From Flaviflagellibacter rhizophilus (GTDB lineage: Bacteria; Pseudomonadota; Alphaproteobacteria; Rhizobiales; Methylopilaceae): a stretch of DNA of 64,000 bases. Positions 1-8,771 of the stretch are shown one piece after another (the first letter of the stretch is position 1; each line of letters opens with the position of its first letter). Under the pieces are notes generated by a model. It saw only the letters and a program-made list of their open reading frames with translations, had not been told where the DNA came from and made no database searches. The stretch is from contig NZ_JAXAFJ010000009.1 of the NCBI RefSeq assembly GCF_033898525.1, positions 1-64,000 on the forward strand. Reading direction: 5' to 3'. Position numbers and translations under genes: made by a program.

Positions 1-199
1 CGCGCCCCTGCCGCCGCGCCGCCCCCTGCCGGAGCGTCCGCCTGTCGCGCCGCGCCAGATGGCCGAACGTGAAGCGCCTCGCCCGACGCCTGCCGGTCCG
101 GACGCTGAAAGGGCCCAGCCGCAGTCGGCGACCAAGGCCACACTGGATGCCTTAGAAGAAGAGATGGCGAGCCTGTTGGGGCGAGACCGCCAGCCCTGA
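1..199 (+). CDS. C-terminal end of a Pro/Arg-rich protein (partial)
   Basis: The frame is open from the window edge to TGA at 197-199, giving about 65 residues rich in Pro, Arg and Ala. It ends in an acidic helix-like tail containing LEEEMASLLGR. Similar tails occur in rhizobial proteins annotated as FliO-like flagellar biosynthesis factors, so that is one possible identity. This rests on memory of the tail pattern only; the catalytic or membrane part lies outside the window. It faces dksA tail-to-tail and shares the hairpin at 222-249. Confidence 0.45.
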   Translation, partial: APLPPRRPLPERPPVAPRQMAEREAPRPTPAGPDAERAQPQSATKATLDALEEEMASLLGRDRQP

Positions 200-221
200 C
201 GGCGACTGCCCTCACCACATG

Positions 222-249
222 AAAAAGCCCCGGCGTGCCGGGGCTTTTT
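222..249. terminator. Bidirectional Rho-independent terminator
   Basis: A perfect 13-bp inverted repeat (AAAAAGCCCCGGC / GCCGGGGCTTTTT) has an A-run on the left and a T-run on the right. It lies between the converging upstream gene (stop 199) and dksA (stop at 270), so it can serve both strands. Confidence 0.85.
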
Positions 250-269
250 GTTGTCGTCTCCTGCGCGGC

Positions 270-680
270 CTACTCGTCGCGGTAAACCCGCTCGCGCCGC
301 TCGTGCCGCTCCTGCGCCTCGAGGGACAGGGTGGCGATGGGCCGCGCATCGAGGCGCTTGAGCCCGATCGGCTCGCCCGTTTCCTCGCAATAGCCGTAGG
401 TCCTTTCATCGATGCGCTTCAGAGCCGCATCGATCTTCGCGATCACCTTGCGCTGCCGATCGCGTGCACGCAGTTCGATGGCGCGGTCGGTTTCGGAAGA
501 CGCCCGATCCACAAGATCAGGGTGGTTCTGGTTTTCATCCTGGAGGTGTTCGAGCGTCTCCTTGCTCTCCTGCAGGATCTCATCTTTCCAGCGCAGCAGC
601 TTGGCCCGGAAATATTCCCGCTGCCGGTCGTTCATGAACGGCTCTGATTCCGTCGGCCGGTACTCGTCGATAACGTCCAT
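270..680 (-). CDS. dksA: RNA polymerase-binding transcription factor DksA
   Basis: DksA binds the secondary channel of RNA polymerase and acts with ppGpp in stringent control. The 136-residue protein has the coiled coil with a DxxDxA-type tip (D55, D58, A60) and the family C-terminal helix. The zinc finger is degenerate: the four cysteine positions read C98, T101, S119, A122, so only one Cys remains. Single-Cys DksA proteins are usual in Hyphomicrobiales. The start at the internal Met (MDVIDEY) matches rhizobial homologues; the frame stays open 12 codons further upstream (to 716). A monocistronic unit is likely, since the next gene upstream (970) is divergent. Confidence 0.93.
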   Translation of the reverse strand: MDVIDEYRPTESEPFMNDRQREYFRAKLLRWKDEILQESKETLEHLQDENQNHPDLVDRASSETDRAIELRARDRQRKVIAKIDAALKRIDERTYGYCEETGEPIGLKRLDARPIATLSLEAQERHERRERVYRDE

Positions 681-969
681 ATCGCGCCCGCATCCGTTAG
701 TTCGCCCATTCCGCACTGGCGGCGTCCCTTGTCAGGGCGGGCCTATATAGCCACCCTTTGTTCCCCCGACAACGGCTTCACTCCTGCGCGATTCTCCTCA
801 TTGTTCAAGCGTGTGGGTCAAGGCAGGACTGTATCCCTCAGGTTGCAGTGGTGCGGCTGACAGCCTGTGGACACTCGCGCCCTGTTCCGGCTCACGATCT
901 CCTGACCGGCCAGCGGCTTGCCACGGCTGCACCGTGGGCTAACTCCCGGCAGGAAACAGGAACCAGCCG

Positions 970-2082
970 ATGCATCATGCTGCCCGCCCACTGCTTGCCG
1001 TTCTTCTCATCCTGCCGCTGGCCGGTCCGGCATTTGCCGAGACCAGGGTCAAGACTGAACAAGTGGCTTCAGGCCTCAACAAGCCGTGGGGGCTTGCCTT
1101 CCTGCCGGGCGGCGAAATGCTGGTGACGGAGAAAGGCGGGGCGCTTCTCCGCGTCTCGGCCGACGGAGCGAAGGCCGAGGTGGCCGGGCTTCCGAAGGTT
1201 GACAGCCGCGGACAGGGAGGCCTGCTCGACGTGGTGCTGCACCCCCGGTTCGCAGAGAACCGGCTCGTCTACGTGACCTTCTCGGAACCCGGCGAAGGCG
1301 GCAACGGAACGGCGGTCGGGCGCGGACGCCTCGCCGACGATGGCCCGCGGCTGGAAAGCTTCGAAGTCGTCTTCCAGCAGATGCCGAAGGTCAGCAGCAC
1401 CGGCCATTTCGGCTCACGGCTGGCTTTTGCTCCAGACGGCAATCTGTTCGTTACTTTGGGCGAACGCATGAGCTTCCGCGAGCGGTCGCAGCAGCTCGAT
1501 GCTCATTTCGGAAAGGTCGTCCGCATCACGGAAGACGGCTCGGTGCCGGCGGACAATCCCTATGCAAAGGGTGAGAACGGCGCGCTTCCGGAAATCTGGT
1601 CCTATGGCCACCGCAATCCGCAAAGCGCCGCCATCAACCCGGCCACGGGAAAGCTCTGGGTGATCGAGCATGGCGCAAAGGGCGGCGACGAGATCAACAT
1701 TCCGGAGGCCGGCAAGAACTATGGCTGGCCGGTCATCTCCTATGGCGTGAACTATGACGGCTCCAAGATCGGGGAAGGCACGGCCAAGGCCGGCATGGAG
1801 CAGCCCTTGCACCACTGGGACCCGTCCATCGCCCCGTCCGGGATGGCGTTCTACACCGGCGACCTGTTCCCTGAATGGAAGGGCGACGTGTTCGTCGGCG
1901 CGCTGAAGACCGAGGCGCTGGTGCGGGTGGACCTCGACGGGGACAAGGTGGTCGGCGAGGAGAACTTGCTGACCGACCTGGGCGCCCGCATCCGCGACGT
2001 ACGTCAGGGGCCGGACGGTGCGCTCTATGTCCTCACAGACGATGCGAACGGCAAGCTGTTGCGGCTGACACCCGCCCGGTGA
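970..2082 (+). CDS. PQQ-dependent sugar dehydrogenase (soluble aldose dehydrogenase family)
   Basis: The protein is a 370-residue periplasmic enzyme of the soluble quinoprotein glucose/aldose sugar dehydrogenase (YliI/GDH-B) beta-propeller family, which oxidises aldoses to lactones with PQQ. A Sec signal peptide spans about residues 1-23 (ending GPAFA). Family landmarks are the H-containing TGHFGSRLAF segment (H146, probable catalytic base), GHRNPQ at about 213-218 and the EHGAKGGDEIN segment. An AGGAA ribosome-binding site lies upstream of the ATG. The electron acceptor and true substrate are not visible. It is convergent with the DMT gene, 9 bp apart. Confidence 0.88.
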   Translation: MHHAARPLLAVLLILPLAGPAFAETRVKTEQVASGLNKPWGLAFLPGGEMLVTEKGGALLRVSADGAKAEVAGLPKVDSRGQGGLLDVVLHPRFAENRLVYVTFSEPGEGGNGTAVGRGRLADDGPRLESFEVVFQQMPKVSSTGHFGSRLAFAPDGNLFVTLGERMSFRERSQQLDAHFGKVVRITEDGSVPADNPYAKGENGALPEIWSYGHRNPQSAAINPATGKLWVIEHGAKGGDEINIPEAGKNYGWPVISYGVNYDGSKIGEGTAKAGMEQPLHHWDPSIAPSGMAFYTGDLFPEWKGDVFVGALKTEALVRVDLDGDKVVGEENLLTDLGARIRDVRQGPDGALYVLTDDANGKLLRLTPAR

Positions 2083-2091
2083 CGGCGGCGT

Positions 2092-2445
2092 CTACCACTT
2101 CTTGAAGATCAGGAAGGCACCGGCCACGATGAGGGAGAACCCGGCTAGGTGGTTCCAGCCCAGCGGCTCCTTCAGGTAAAGGGCCGAGAACCCTGCGAAC
2201 ACCGTCAGGGTAATGACCTCCTGCATCGTTTTCAGCTGGGCTGCGGAGTAGACGCCGTAGCCCAGCCGGTTCGCTGGCACAGCAAGGCAATACTCCAGCA
2301 AGGCGATGCCCCAGCTGACGAGGATGACCGTGATGAGCGGCGACGACGTGAAGCGCAGGTGCCCGTACCACGCGAACGTCATGAAGATGTTGGAGCCGAT
2401 CAGAAGCACGATCGGTGCGATGGCCGGGATGGAAAAGCCTGACAT
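2092..2445 (-). CDS. DMT family protein (DUF486)
   Basis: This is a 117-residue integral membrane protein with four predicted hydrophobic helices, half the size of a DMT transporter. The sequence (FAWYGHLRF near the N-terminus, LKTMQEVITL, and a closing FLIFKKW) fits DUF486, a conserved single-domain family of the drug/metabolite transporter superfamily. Its substrate is unknown. It lies 49 nt downstream of the purine permease on the same strand and could be co-transcribed with it. Function beyond membrane transport is not supported. Confidence 0.85.
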   Translation of the reverse strand: MSGFSIPAIAPIVLLIGSNIFMTFAWYGHLRFTSSPLITVILVSWGIALLEYCLAVPANRLGYGVYSAAQLKTMQEVITLTVFAGFSALYLKEPLGWNHLAGFSLIVAGAFLIFKKW

Positions 2446-2494
2446 GGGGGACCGCCGAAAAGGGTGAGATGCGTTGCCGTCCGCGACGCATCCG

Positions 2495-3832
2495 CTAGAG
2501 CATTGGCAGCATGAGCGCGAAGATCACTGCCAGCACGATCACCGGCGGCGTCAGTTCCGACATACGCCCGGTGAGAAGCTTGAGCACCGCGTAAGTGATG
2601 AAGCCCAGGCCCAGACCGGTGGCGATGGAATAGGTCAGCGGCATGGCAATGGCCGTGATCGCCGCCGGTGCTGCCTCGGTGAGGTCGTCCCAATCGATGG
2701 TGACGAAGCCGCGCGCCATTACCACGGCGACATAGAGGAGCGCCGCAGCCGTGGCATAAGGCGGCACGGAGCCTGCCAGCGGAGAGAAGAACAGGGCGAG
2801 CAGGAAACATATCGCCGTCACCACCGAGGTCAGACCCGTGCGCCCTCCGGCTGCCACGCCCGCGGCGCTCTCGACATAGCTTGTGGTGTTCGAAGTGCCG
2901 ATCAGCGCGCCGATCGTCGTGCCGGCCGAATCGGCAATCAGCGCCTGCCGCATGCGCGGAAGCCGACCATCGGCATCCATCAGGCCGGTGCGGTGGGTAA
3001 CGCCCACCAGTGTGCCCGCCGTGTCGAAGAAGTCGACGAAGAACATGGTGAGGACGACGATCCAGAAAGCCCCTTCCGCCGTGCGCGAAAAGTCGAGCGC
3101 GAAGAAGGTGCCGCTCGCCAGAGGCGGTGCCGACACAATGCCGCTGAAGCTGGCCGCGCCGAACGGGATGCCGATGAGCGTCACCGCCAGGATGCCGATG
3201 ATGGTGCCACCCATCACCTTGAGGTGGTTCAGAGCCGTGATGATGAAGAAGCCCAGCAGTGCCAGCAGCGGCGCGACCTTCAGGAAGTCGCCGTGTGTGA
3301 CGAGCGTCGCCGGGTGATCGACCACCAGTCCGGCCTGCTGCAGGGCGATGATGCCGAGAAAGAAGCCGATGCCGGTGGATGTCGCCATCTTCAGGCTGGC
3401 CGGTATGGCGTTGATGAGCCAGGCGCGGATCGGCAGCGCGGAGATGATGAGCGCCAGAACGCCGGAGAACAGGACACAGGCGAGAGCCTGTTGCCAGGTA
3501 TAGCCCTGCGCACCGACCACCGAGAACGCGAAGAAGGCGTTGAGGCCCATACCCGGGGCCAGCGCCACAGGATAATTCGCGTACAGCGCCATGATCAGCG
3601 TGGCCAGAGCCGCCGCGATGCAGGTTGCGACGAAGACGCCCTCCTTCGGCATCCCGGCGGCCGAAAGGATGCTGGGATTGACGAAGATGATGTAGGCCAT
3701 GGTGAGGAAGGTGGTGATCCCGGCGATCACCTCCCGCCGCACATCCGTGCCGTTCTCGCTCAGAGCGAAGAACCGCTCCAGAAATCCGTCACGCGCGGGC
3801 ACCCCGCCATTTCCGATCGCCATGCTGCACAT
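2495..3832 (-). CDS. NCS2 family purine permease (AzgA/PbuG-like)
   Basis: This 445-residue inner-membrane transporter belongs to the nucleobase-cation symporter 2 group, AzgA/PbuG branch, which imports adenine, guanine or hypoxanthine with protons. Diagnostic segments are FFALSENGT and GITTFLTMAYIIFVNP at the N-terminus, APGMGLNAFFAF in TM3, and GTSNTTSYVESAAGVAAGGRTG in the C-terminal half (full motif roughly residues 310-335). An alternative start at the Met four codons in (3820) is possible. No purine riboswitch was recognised in the short leader (3833-3949). Confidence 0.88.
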   Translation of the reverse strand: MCSMAIGNGGVPARDGFLERFFALSENGTDVRREVIAGITTFLTMAYIIFVNPSILSAAGMPKEGVFVATCIAAALATLIMALYANYPVALAPGMGLNAFFAFSVVGAQGYTWQQALACVLFSGVLALIISALPIRAWLINAIPASLKMATSTGIGFFLGIIALQQAGLVVDHPATLVTHGDFLKVAPLLALLGFFIITALNHLKVMGGTIIGILAVTLIGIPFGAASFSGIVSAPPLASGTFFALDFSRTAEGAFWIVVLTMFFVDFFDTAGTLVGVTHRTGLMDADGRLPRMRQALIADSAGTTIGALIGTSNTTSYVESAAGVAAGGRTGLTSVVTAICFLLALFFSPLAGSVPPYATAAALLYVAVVMARGFVTIDWDDLTEAAPAAITAIAMPLTYSIATGLGLGFITYAVLKLLTGRMSELTPPVIVLAVIFALMLPML

Positions 3833-3949
3833 CCCCGCTCCGGAGACGCCGCAACCGTCTCCCAGCTTTATGGAAATACGGGCGGCCGTGCCGCGTCAAT
3901 TTGCATGCACGGCATCGGTGCGCTGGCGCACTTAAAGGCGGTGGAGAAC

Positions 3950-5095
3950 TTAAGGAGCGGGCGCGATGATGACAGGATCGCCCTTGGCATCCAGCAGGAC
4001 CTCGCTCTCGCCCTCATAGGCCCAGATGACGCCGCCGCCGAGCGGCAGGGCCGTCTGGTAGCGCGGCCCCACGACCACCTTGCCTGCGCTGTCCAGAATG
4101 CCTTCCAGCATGTTCTCGCCGGCGGCGAAGCTGGTGAGGCCCTCGGTCCAGCCATCGCTCTGGATGTTGGCAAGCGAGGGCTCGAGGATCTGGTTGCCGT
4201 CGCGGTCGATCAGGCCCCATTTGTCGCCGAGCTTCACGGTCGCCGGGCCACCGTTGAAGCCGAACACGTCGTCATAGCTCGGCTCGACGACGAAGGTGCC
4301 GCAGGTATCGATAAAGCCCCATTTGCCACCAAGCTTGGCCGGCGCGCGTCCTTGCGAGAACTCGCCCATCTCCTCGAACTTCGGCTCCACCACGAAGGTG
4401 CCGGTGCGATCCACGACGCCGGATTTGCCGTCCAGTTCAGCCACCAGAAACCCGCCGGTGGACCCGCTCAGCCAGTCGAACTTCGGCTCGATCACCACCG
4501 CGCCGGTCCGGTCGATGAGGCCGTACTTCTCGGCGCGCACCACGACCGCGACGCCGTCCTGGAACCAGTCGAGGAAGTCGAATTCGGCCTTCGGCGTCAC
4601 GGCCCAGGCGCCGGTCTTGTCGATATAGCCGCGCTTCTCGCCCTCAACCGCGCTGGCAAGTCCGTCCCGGAAGGCGGTGCCGTCCTCGAAGCGCGCGGGA
4701 ATTACCAGCTTGCCGGTCAGATCGACATAGCCCGTCTTTTCGCCCTGCACGACGGCGGCCATGCCTTCGCTGAACGGCGGATCGTCCGCATTGATGATGA
4801 AGGCCGGCTTTGCCAGCCAGTTGCCGCTGCGGTCGACGAAGCCCCATAGCTCGCCCTCGAGCGCTGCGATGAAGCCATTGGCCACGAGGATGTCCGCGAA
4901 CTTCGGCGGCACCACCCAGGCGCCGGTCTTGTCCACGGCGCCGCAGCGCTCCTCCTCCGCGCACCAGCGGAACAGGTCCGGCGCAGGCGTGCCGGCGCCC
5001 ATATCGGGCGTGTCCGCGGGGGTGCAGGATTGTGCCCAGACGGGGCCGGCGAAAAGAGCGGCGGCAAGCGCCACGAAGATCGGAAGACGACGCAT
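3950..5095 (-). CDS. Exported WG-repeat protein
   Basis: A 381-residue protein with a Sec signal peptide (about residues 1-21, ending GPVWAQ) followed by about seven or eight degenerate WG repeats. Each repeat carries a core like WGFVDRSG or KYGLIDRTG followed by a PKFD/E-type strand. WG repeats form beta-structured domains of unknown binding role and are found in secreted and envelope proteins. No catalytic motif is seen. Two cysteines in the mature N-terminal segment and one in a later repeat (DTCGTF) may form disulfides. It is divergent from uvrB. Confidence 0.82.
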   Translation of the reverse strand: MRRLPIFVALAAALFAGPVWAQSCTPADTPDMGAGTPAPDLFRWCAEEERCGAVDKTGAWVVPPKFADILVANGFIAALEGELWGFVDRSGNWLAKPAFIINADDPPFSEGMAAVVQGEKTGYVDLTGKLVIPARFEDGTAFRDGLASAVEGEKRGYIDKTGAWAVTPKAEFDFLDWFQDGVAVVVRAEKYGLIDRTGAVVIEPKFDWLSGSTGGFLVAELDGKSGVVDRTGTFVVEPKFEEMGEFSQGRAPAKLGGKWGFIDTCGTFVVEPSYDDVFGFNGGPATVKLGDKWGLIDRDGNQILEPSLANIQSDGWTEGLTSFAAGENMLEGILDSAGKVVVGPRYQTALPLGGGVIWAYEGESEVLLDAKGDPVIIAPAP

Positions 5096-5253
5096 GGAAT
5101 GACCCCGCAGAGGTGCCGGTGCGCGGCATCCTCATGATTCGCGGCATCAGCATAGTCGATCCCACCGTGTCCTTGGTGACGCATCCGGCTATCCTCGCAC
5201 AGCTTTGCGCGTGAGCCCTCCCCTTCGGCGGCGGATGCCCCCATATTGCGCCC

Positions 5254-8028
5254 ATGCCTCGTAAGACACGCCCCGACGCCGGCTTCGGCGAACGCCCACA
5301 GGCCAGCTTCGATCATGGCGGAGACGTGCCCGATCTCTCGGGCCTGATCGGCGATCCCGATCTTGTCGCGGCCTTGGGCCGGGGTTCGTCCGCTGCCCAG
5401 CAGGCCGCCGACAAGGTGGCGAAGAAGCCCTCCACCCGCACGCGGCGCAACGCGACGCCGGAGGTGGAACCGCGCGACCGGCGCTGGGACGCCGCCAAGG
5501 AAGGCGATGCGCCCACGAAGAAGGACATCGCGGCCTCCTTCCCCAACCCGTTCTCCCCGCCCGGCCTGTCCGATGGCGGCGCAGGCGGCGTGTCCGCCAC
5601 CGTGCAGGCGCTGGAAAACCTGATCCAGCACGGACGCAAGGAACTTCAGGGCAAGCCTTGGGTGCCGCACCGCCCGCCGCGTCCCGAAAAGTGGGAAGGC
5701 GGCAAGTCGCTCGATCTGGTCTCGGAGTTCGAACCGGCGGGCGATCAGCCCACAGCCATTGCGGAGCTCGTCGAGGGCGTGAAGAACGCCGAGCGCGACC
5801 AGGTGCTGCTGGGCGTCACCGGCTCCGGCAAGACCTTCACCGTCGCCAAGATCATCGCGGAGACGCAGCGCCCGGCGCTGATCCTCGCGCCCAACAAGAC
5901 GCTGGCGGCTCAGCTTTATGGCGAGTTCAAGCACTTCTTCCCGAACAACGCCGTCGAGTACTTCGTCTCCTACTACGACTACTATCAGCCCGAGGCCTAT
6001 GTGCCGCGGACGGACACCTATATCGAGAAGGATTCGTCGATCAACGAGCAGATCGACCGCATGCGCCATTCGGCGACCCGGGCGCTGCTTGAGCGCGATG
6101 ACGTCATCATCGTTGCCTCCGTCTCCTGCATCTACGGCATCGGCTCGGTCGAGACCTACACGGCCATGACCTTCGGCCTGAAGGTGGGCGAGCGCATCGA
6201 CCAGCGCCAGCTGATGGCCGACCTCGTGGCCATCCAGTACAAGCGGTCCGACGCCAATTTCGTGCGCGGCACCTTCAGGGTGCGCGGCGACACCATCGAG
6301 ATCTTCCCGGCCCATTACGAGGACCGCGCCTGGCGCGTCGGCCTGTTCGGCGACGAGGTGGAGACCATCCAGGAATTCGACCCGCTGACGGGTCACAAGT
6401 CCAACGACCTGTCCTTCATCAAGGTCTACGCCAACTCCCATTACGTAACGCCGCGCCCGACCCTGATCCAGAGCATCAAAGGCATCAAGGAAGAGCTGCG
6501 GATGCGGCTCGATGAACTGCACAAGATGGGCCGCCTGCTGGAGGCCCAGCGGCTGGAGCAGCGCACCACCTTCGACCTGGAGATGATGGAGGCCACCGGC
6601 TCCTGCGCCGGCATCGAGAACTATTCGCGCTGGCTCACGGGCCGCAAGCCGGGCGAGCCGCCGCCGACCCTGTTCGAATACCTGCCCGACAACGCCCTCG
6701 TCTTCGTGGACGAAAGCCATGTCACCATTCCCCAGATCGGCGGCATGTATCGCGGCGACTTCCGCCGCAAGGCTACGCTTGCCGAATACGGCTTCCGCCT
6801 GCCCTCCTGCATGGACAATCGCCCCATGCGCTTCGAGGAGTGGGACGAGATGCGGCCGCAGACGGTTCATGTCTCCGCCACCCCCGGCAAATGGGAGATG
6901 GAGCAGACCGGCGGCGTGTTCGCCGAGCAAGTGATCCGCCCGACCGGCCTGATCGATCCGCCGGTGGAGGTGCGCCCGGCACGCAGCCAGGTCGACGACG
7001 TGCTGGACGAAATCCGCGCCACCTCGAAAGCCGGCTACCGCTCTCTCGTGACCGTGCTCACGAAGCGCATGGCCGAAGACTTGACCGAATACCTGCACGA
7101 GGCCGGCATCCGCGTGCGCTACATGCATTCGGACATCGACACCATCGAGCGCATCGAGATCATCCGCGATCTCAGGCTCGGCGCCTTCGACGTGCTGGTG
7201 GGCATCAACCTTCTGCGCGAAGGCCTCGACATCCCGGAATGCGCGCTGGTCGCCATCCTCGACGCCGACAAGGAAGGCTTCCTGCGCTCCGAGACCTCGC
7301 TGGTGCAGACCATCGGCCGCGCGGCGCGCAACGTGGATGGCCACGTCATCCTGTACGCAGACAGCATCACAGGCTCCATGGAGCGCGCGATGGCGGAGAC
7401 GGCACGCCGCCGCGAGAAGCAGATCGCCTACAACACCGCGAACGGCATCACTCCGCAAAGCGTCAAGGCCCGCATCGCCGACATCCTCGACTCCGTCTAC
7501 GAGCGCGATCACGTCCGGGTGGACACCGGGCTGGTGAAGGACGGCGTCACCATCGGCCACAACTTCCAGGCCACGCTTGCGGATCTCGAGAAGCGGATGC
7601 GCGAGGCCGCCGCCAATCTGGAGTTCGAGGAGGCCGCGCGCCTGCGCGACGAGCTGAAGAGGCTGCGGGAGACCGAGCTGCTGGTGGCGGACGACGCCCT
7701 CACCCGGCAGTCCGATGTCGAGCAACAGGCCGGCAAGTTCGGGGAGCGTCCTCCGCGCGCGGGATCGCCGAAGCACCGGCGCGGAAACCGTCCGCCGGAG
7801 GAGAGCCTGCCGACCGCACCGGTCGATCCGCTGCCGCCGCCCAGCTCCCGCGTGCACAAGCCGACCCTCAAGGAGATGGGGCCTCACAATCGCGATCTAC
7901 CGCTGGCGGCTCCGCGCCGGATAGTCGAGGGACTGGCGTCCGAGGCGCATGACGACACGGTCGAGGTCCGTCGCGTCACCGAAGGCGGCCGGTCCAGCGG
8001 AGGGCGTCCCGGCACGCGCGGGCGATAG
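5254..8028 (+). CDS. uvrB: UvrABC excision nuclease subunit B, with N- and C-terminal extensions
   Basis: UvrB is the damage-verifying helicase-like subunit of nucleotide excision repair; it accepts DNA from UvrA and recruits UvrC. The canonical core starts near residue 156 (VSEFEPAGDQP), with Walker A GVTGSGKT at about 188-196, the beta-hairpin YYDYYQPEAY, DEAD-like VFVDESH, and helicase motifs GINLLREGLDIPE and QTIGRAARN. The UVR domain (about 774-810) ends the usual protein. At 924 residues it has about 155 extra N-terminal and about 114 extra C-terminal residues, both basic, Pro-rich and apparently disordered. N-terminal extensions are common in rhizobial UvrB. Confidence 0.96.
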   Translation: MPRKTRPDAGFGERPQASFDHGGDVPDLSGLIGDPDLVAALGRGSSAAQQAADKVAKKPSTRTRRNATPEVEPRDRRWDAAKEGDAPTKKDIAASFPNPFSPPGLSDGGAGGVSATVQALENLIQHGRKELQGKPWVPHRPPRPEKWEGGKSLDLVSEFEPAGDQPTAIAELVEGVKNAERDQVLLGVTGSGKTFTVAKIIAETQRPALILAPNKTLAAQLYGEFKHFFPNNAVEYFVSYYDYYQPEAYVPRTDTYIEKDSSINEQIDRMRHSATRALLERDDVIIVASVSCIYGIGSVETYTAMTFGLKVGERIDQRQLMADLVAIQYKRSDANFVRGTFRVRGDTIEIFPAHYEDRAWRVGLFGDEVETIQEFDPLTGHKSNDLSFIKVYANSHYVTPRPTLIQSIKGIKEELRMRLDELHKMGRLLEAQRLEQRTTFDLEMMEATGSCAGIENYSRWLTGRKPGEPPPTLFEYLPDNALVFVDESHVTIPQIGGMYRGDFRRKATLAEYGFRLPSCMDNRPMRFEEWDEMRPQTVHVSATPGKWEMEQTGGVFAEQVIRPTGLIDPPVEVRPARSQVDDVLDEIRATSKAGYRSLVTVLTKRMAEDLTEYLHEAGIRVRYMHSDIDTIERIEIIRDLRLGAFDVLVGINLLREGLDIPECALVAILDADKEGFLRSETSLVQTIGRAARNVDGHVILYADSITGSMERAMAETARRREKQIAYNTANGITPQSVKARIADILDSVYERDHVRVDTGLVKDGVTIGHNFQATLADLEKRMREAAANLEFEEAARLRDELKRLRETELLVADDALTRQSDVEQQAGKFGERPPRAGSPKHRRGNRPPEESLPTAPVDPLPPPSSRVHKPTLKEMGPHNRDLPLAAPRRIVEGLASEAHDDTVEVRRVTEGGRSSGGRPGTRGR

Positions 8029-8110
8029 GAGAACGCGCGAACCATCGGGTTGCGAACGCGTTAGCCCATGTGGACCCTGTCCATATCGTTCCCGATCGAG
8101 AGGTAAGTCT

Positions 8111-8383
8111 ATGACCATCCGGACGGCCTGTGCCGCAGCTGCCCTTGCAACGAGCTTTGCTTTCCTTCCTGCCGGCGCTTTCGCCCAGGACAGGGCTCCG
8201 ACCGCGGACGAGACGGCCCAGATCAGCGCCGCGCTCACAGCCAAGGGCTACACCAGCTGGGGCAAGATCGAGATGGATGACGGCAAGTGGGAAGTCGACA
8301 ATGCCGTGGGCGCGGACGGCAAGCGCTACGATGTCGACCTCGACACCTCCTTCGCCGTTACAAAGGCCGAACTCGACAACTGA
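8111..8383 (+). CDS. Small exported PepSY-like protein (copy 1)
   Basis: A 90-residue protein with a Sec signal peptide (about residues 1-26, ending GAFAQ) and one small alpha/beta domain. The domain has the PepSY-like pattern of a helix (ISAALTAKGYTSWGKIE) followed by strands carrying KWEVDNAVGADGKRYDVDLD. It starts at the ATG 9 nt after an AGGT-rich segment. It is paralogous to the next gene. PepSY domains are thought to inhibit proteases or bind envelope ligands; no specific role can be assigned here. Confidence 0.78.
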   Translation: MTIRTACAAAALATSFAFLPAGAFAQDRAPTADETAQISAALTAKGYTSWGKIEMDDGKWEVDNAVGADGKRYDVDLDTSFAVTKAELDN

Positions 8384-8474
8384 TTGCTGGTTGAAATGCG
8401 GCAGGCCAAGCCCCTGCCGCATTCCGCAGCATAATCTTGGCTCTGCCACCCGTGCAGCATGCAAGGAGCAAGAG

Positions 8475-8735
8475 ATGAAGACCAAATCGATCAGCACCGC
8501 CATTCTCGTGGCCGGTCTGGCCCTCGCGCCGCTTCACGCGTTCGCCGCTAACGATCCGTCCGGCGAGGAACGGGCCATCATCGCCGAAGCCTTGCTCGAG
8601 CAGGGCTACGTGTCCTGGGGAGACGTCAAGTTCGAAGACGGCATCTGGGAGGTCGAGGACGCCCGCACCGTCGAGAACCGCAAGGTGGATCTTAAGCTCG
8701 ACCGCTCGCTCAACGTCATCGACGTCGACGATTGA
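8475..8735 (+). CDS. Small exported PepSY-like protein (copy 2)
   Basis: An 86-residue exported protein with a signal peptide ending near HAFAAN. It aligns with the preceding gene along its whole mature part: ALLEQGYVSWGDVKFEDGIWEVEDA in this copy corresponds to ALTAKGYTSWGKIEMDDGKWEVDNA in copy 1 (segments of about 25 residues). A strong GCAAGGAGC ribosome-binding site precedes the ATG. The 91-nt gap and shared orientation suggest one transcript ending at the hairpin at 8743. Tandem duplication is the simplest origin. Confidence 0.78.
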   Translation: MKTKSISTAILVAGLALAPLHAFAANDPSGEERAIIAEALLEQGYVSWGDVKFEDGIWEVEDARTVENRKVDLKLDRSLNVIDVDD

Positions 8736-8742
8736 CGATCAG

Positions 8743-8771
8743 GCCCCGGCCGACATGGCCGGGGCTATTTC
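8743..8771 (+). terminator. Rho-independent terminator
   Basis: Stem GCCCCGGCC / GGCCGGGGC (8743-8751 and 8757-8765) with a 5-nt loop, followed by TATTTCTTT. It serves the plus-strand PepSY pair, and its right arm reaches the last base of the opposing SGNH-like gene. Confidence 0.75.

Noticed and set aside
3833..3949. Possible purine riboswitch in the permease leader
   Set aside because: The leader is short, and I could not trace the conserved three-way junction core or loop-loop pairing.
2474..4849. Very long open frame on the plus strand (791 codons)
   Set aside because: It is antisense to the permease and WG-repeat genes, is rich in His, Arg, Gly and Asp as GC-rich shadows are, and shows no domain.
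4717..7887. 1056-codon minus-strand frame opposite uvrB
   Set aside because: It mirrors the codon structure of uvrB and the WG gene; composition is typical of an antisense shadow, and the sense frames have clear families.
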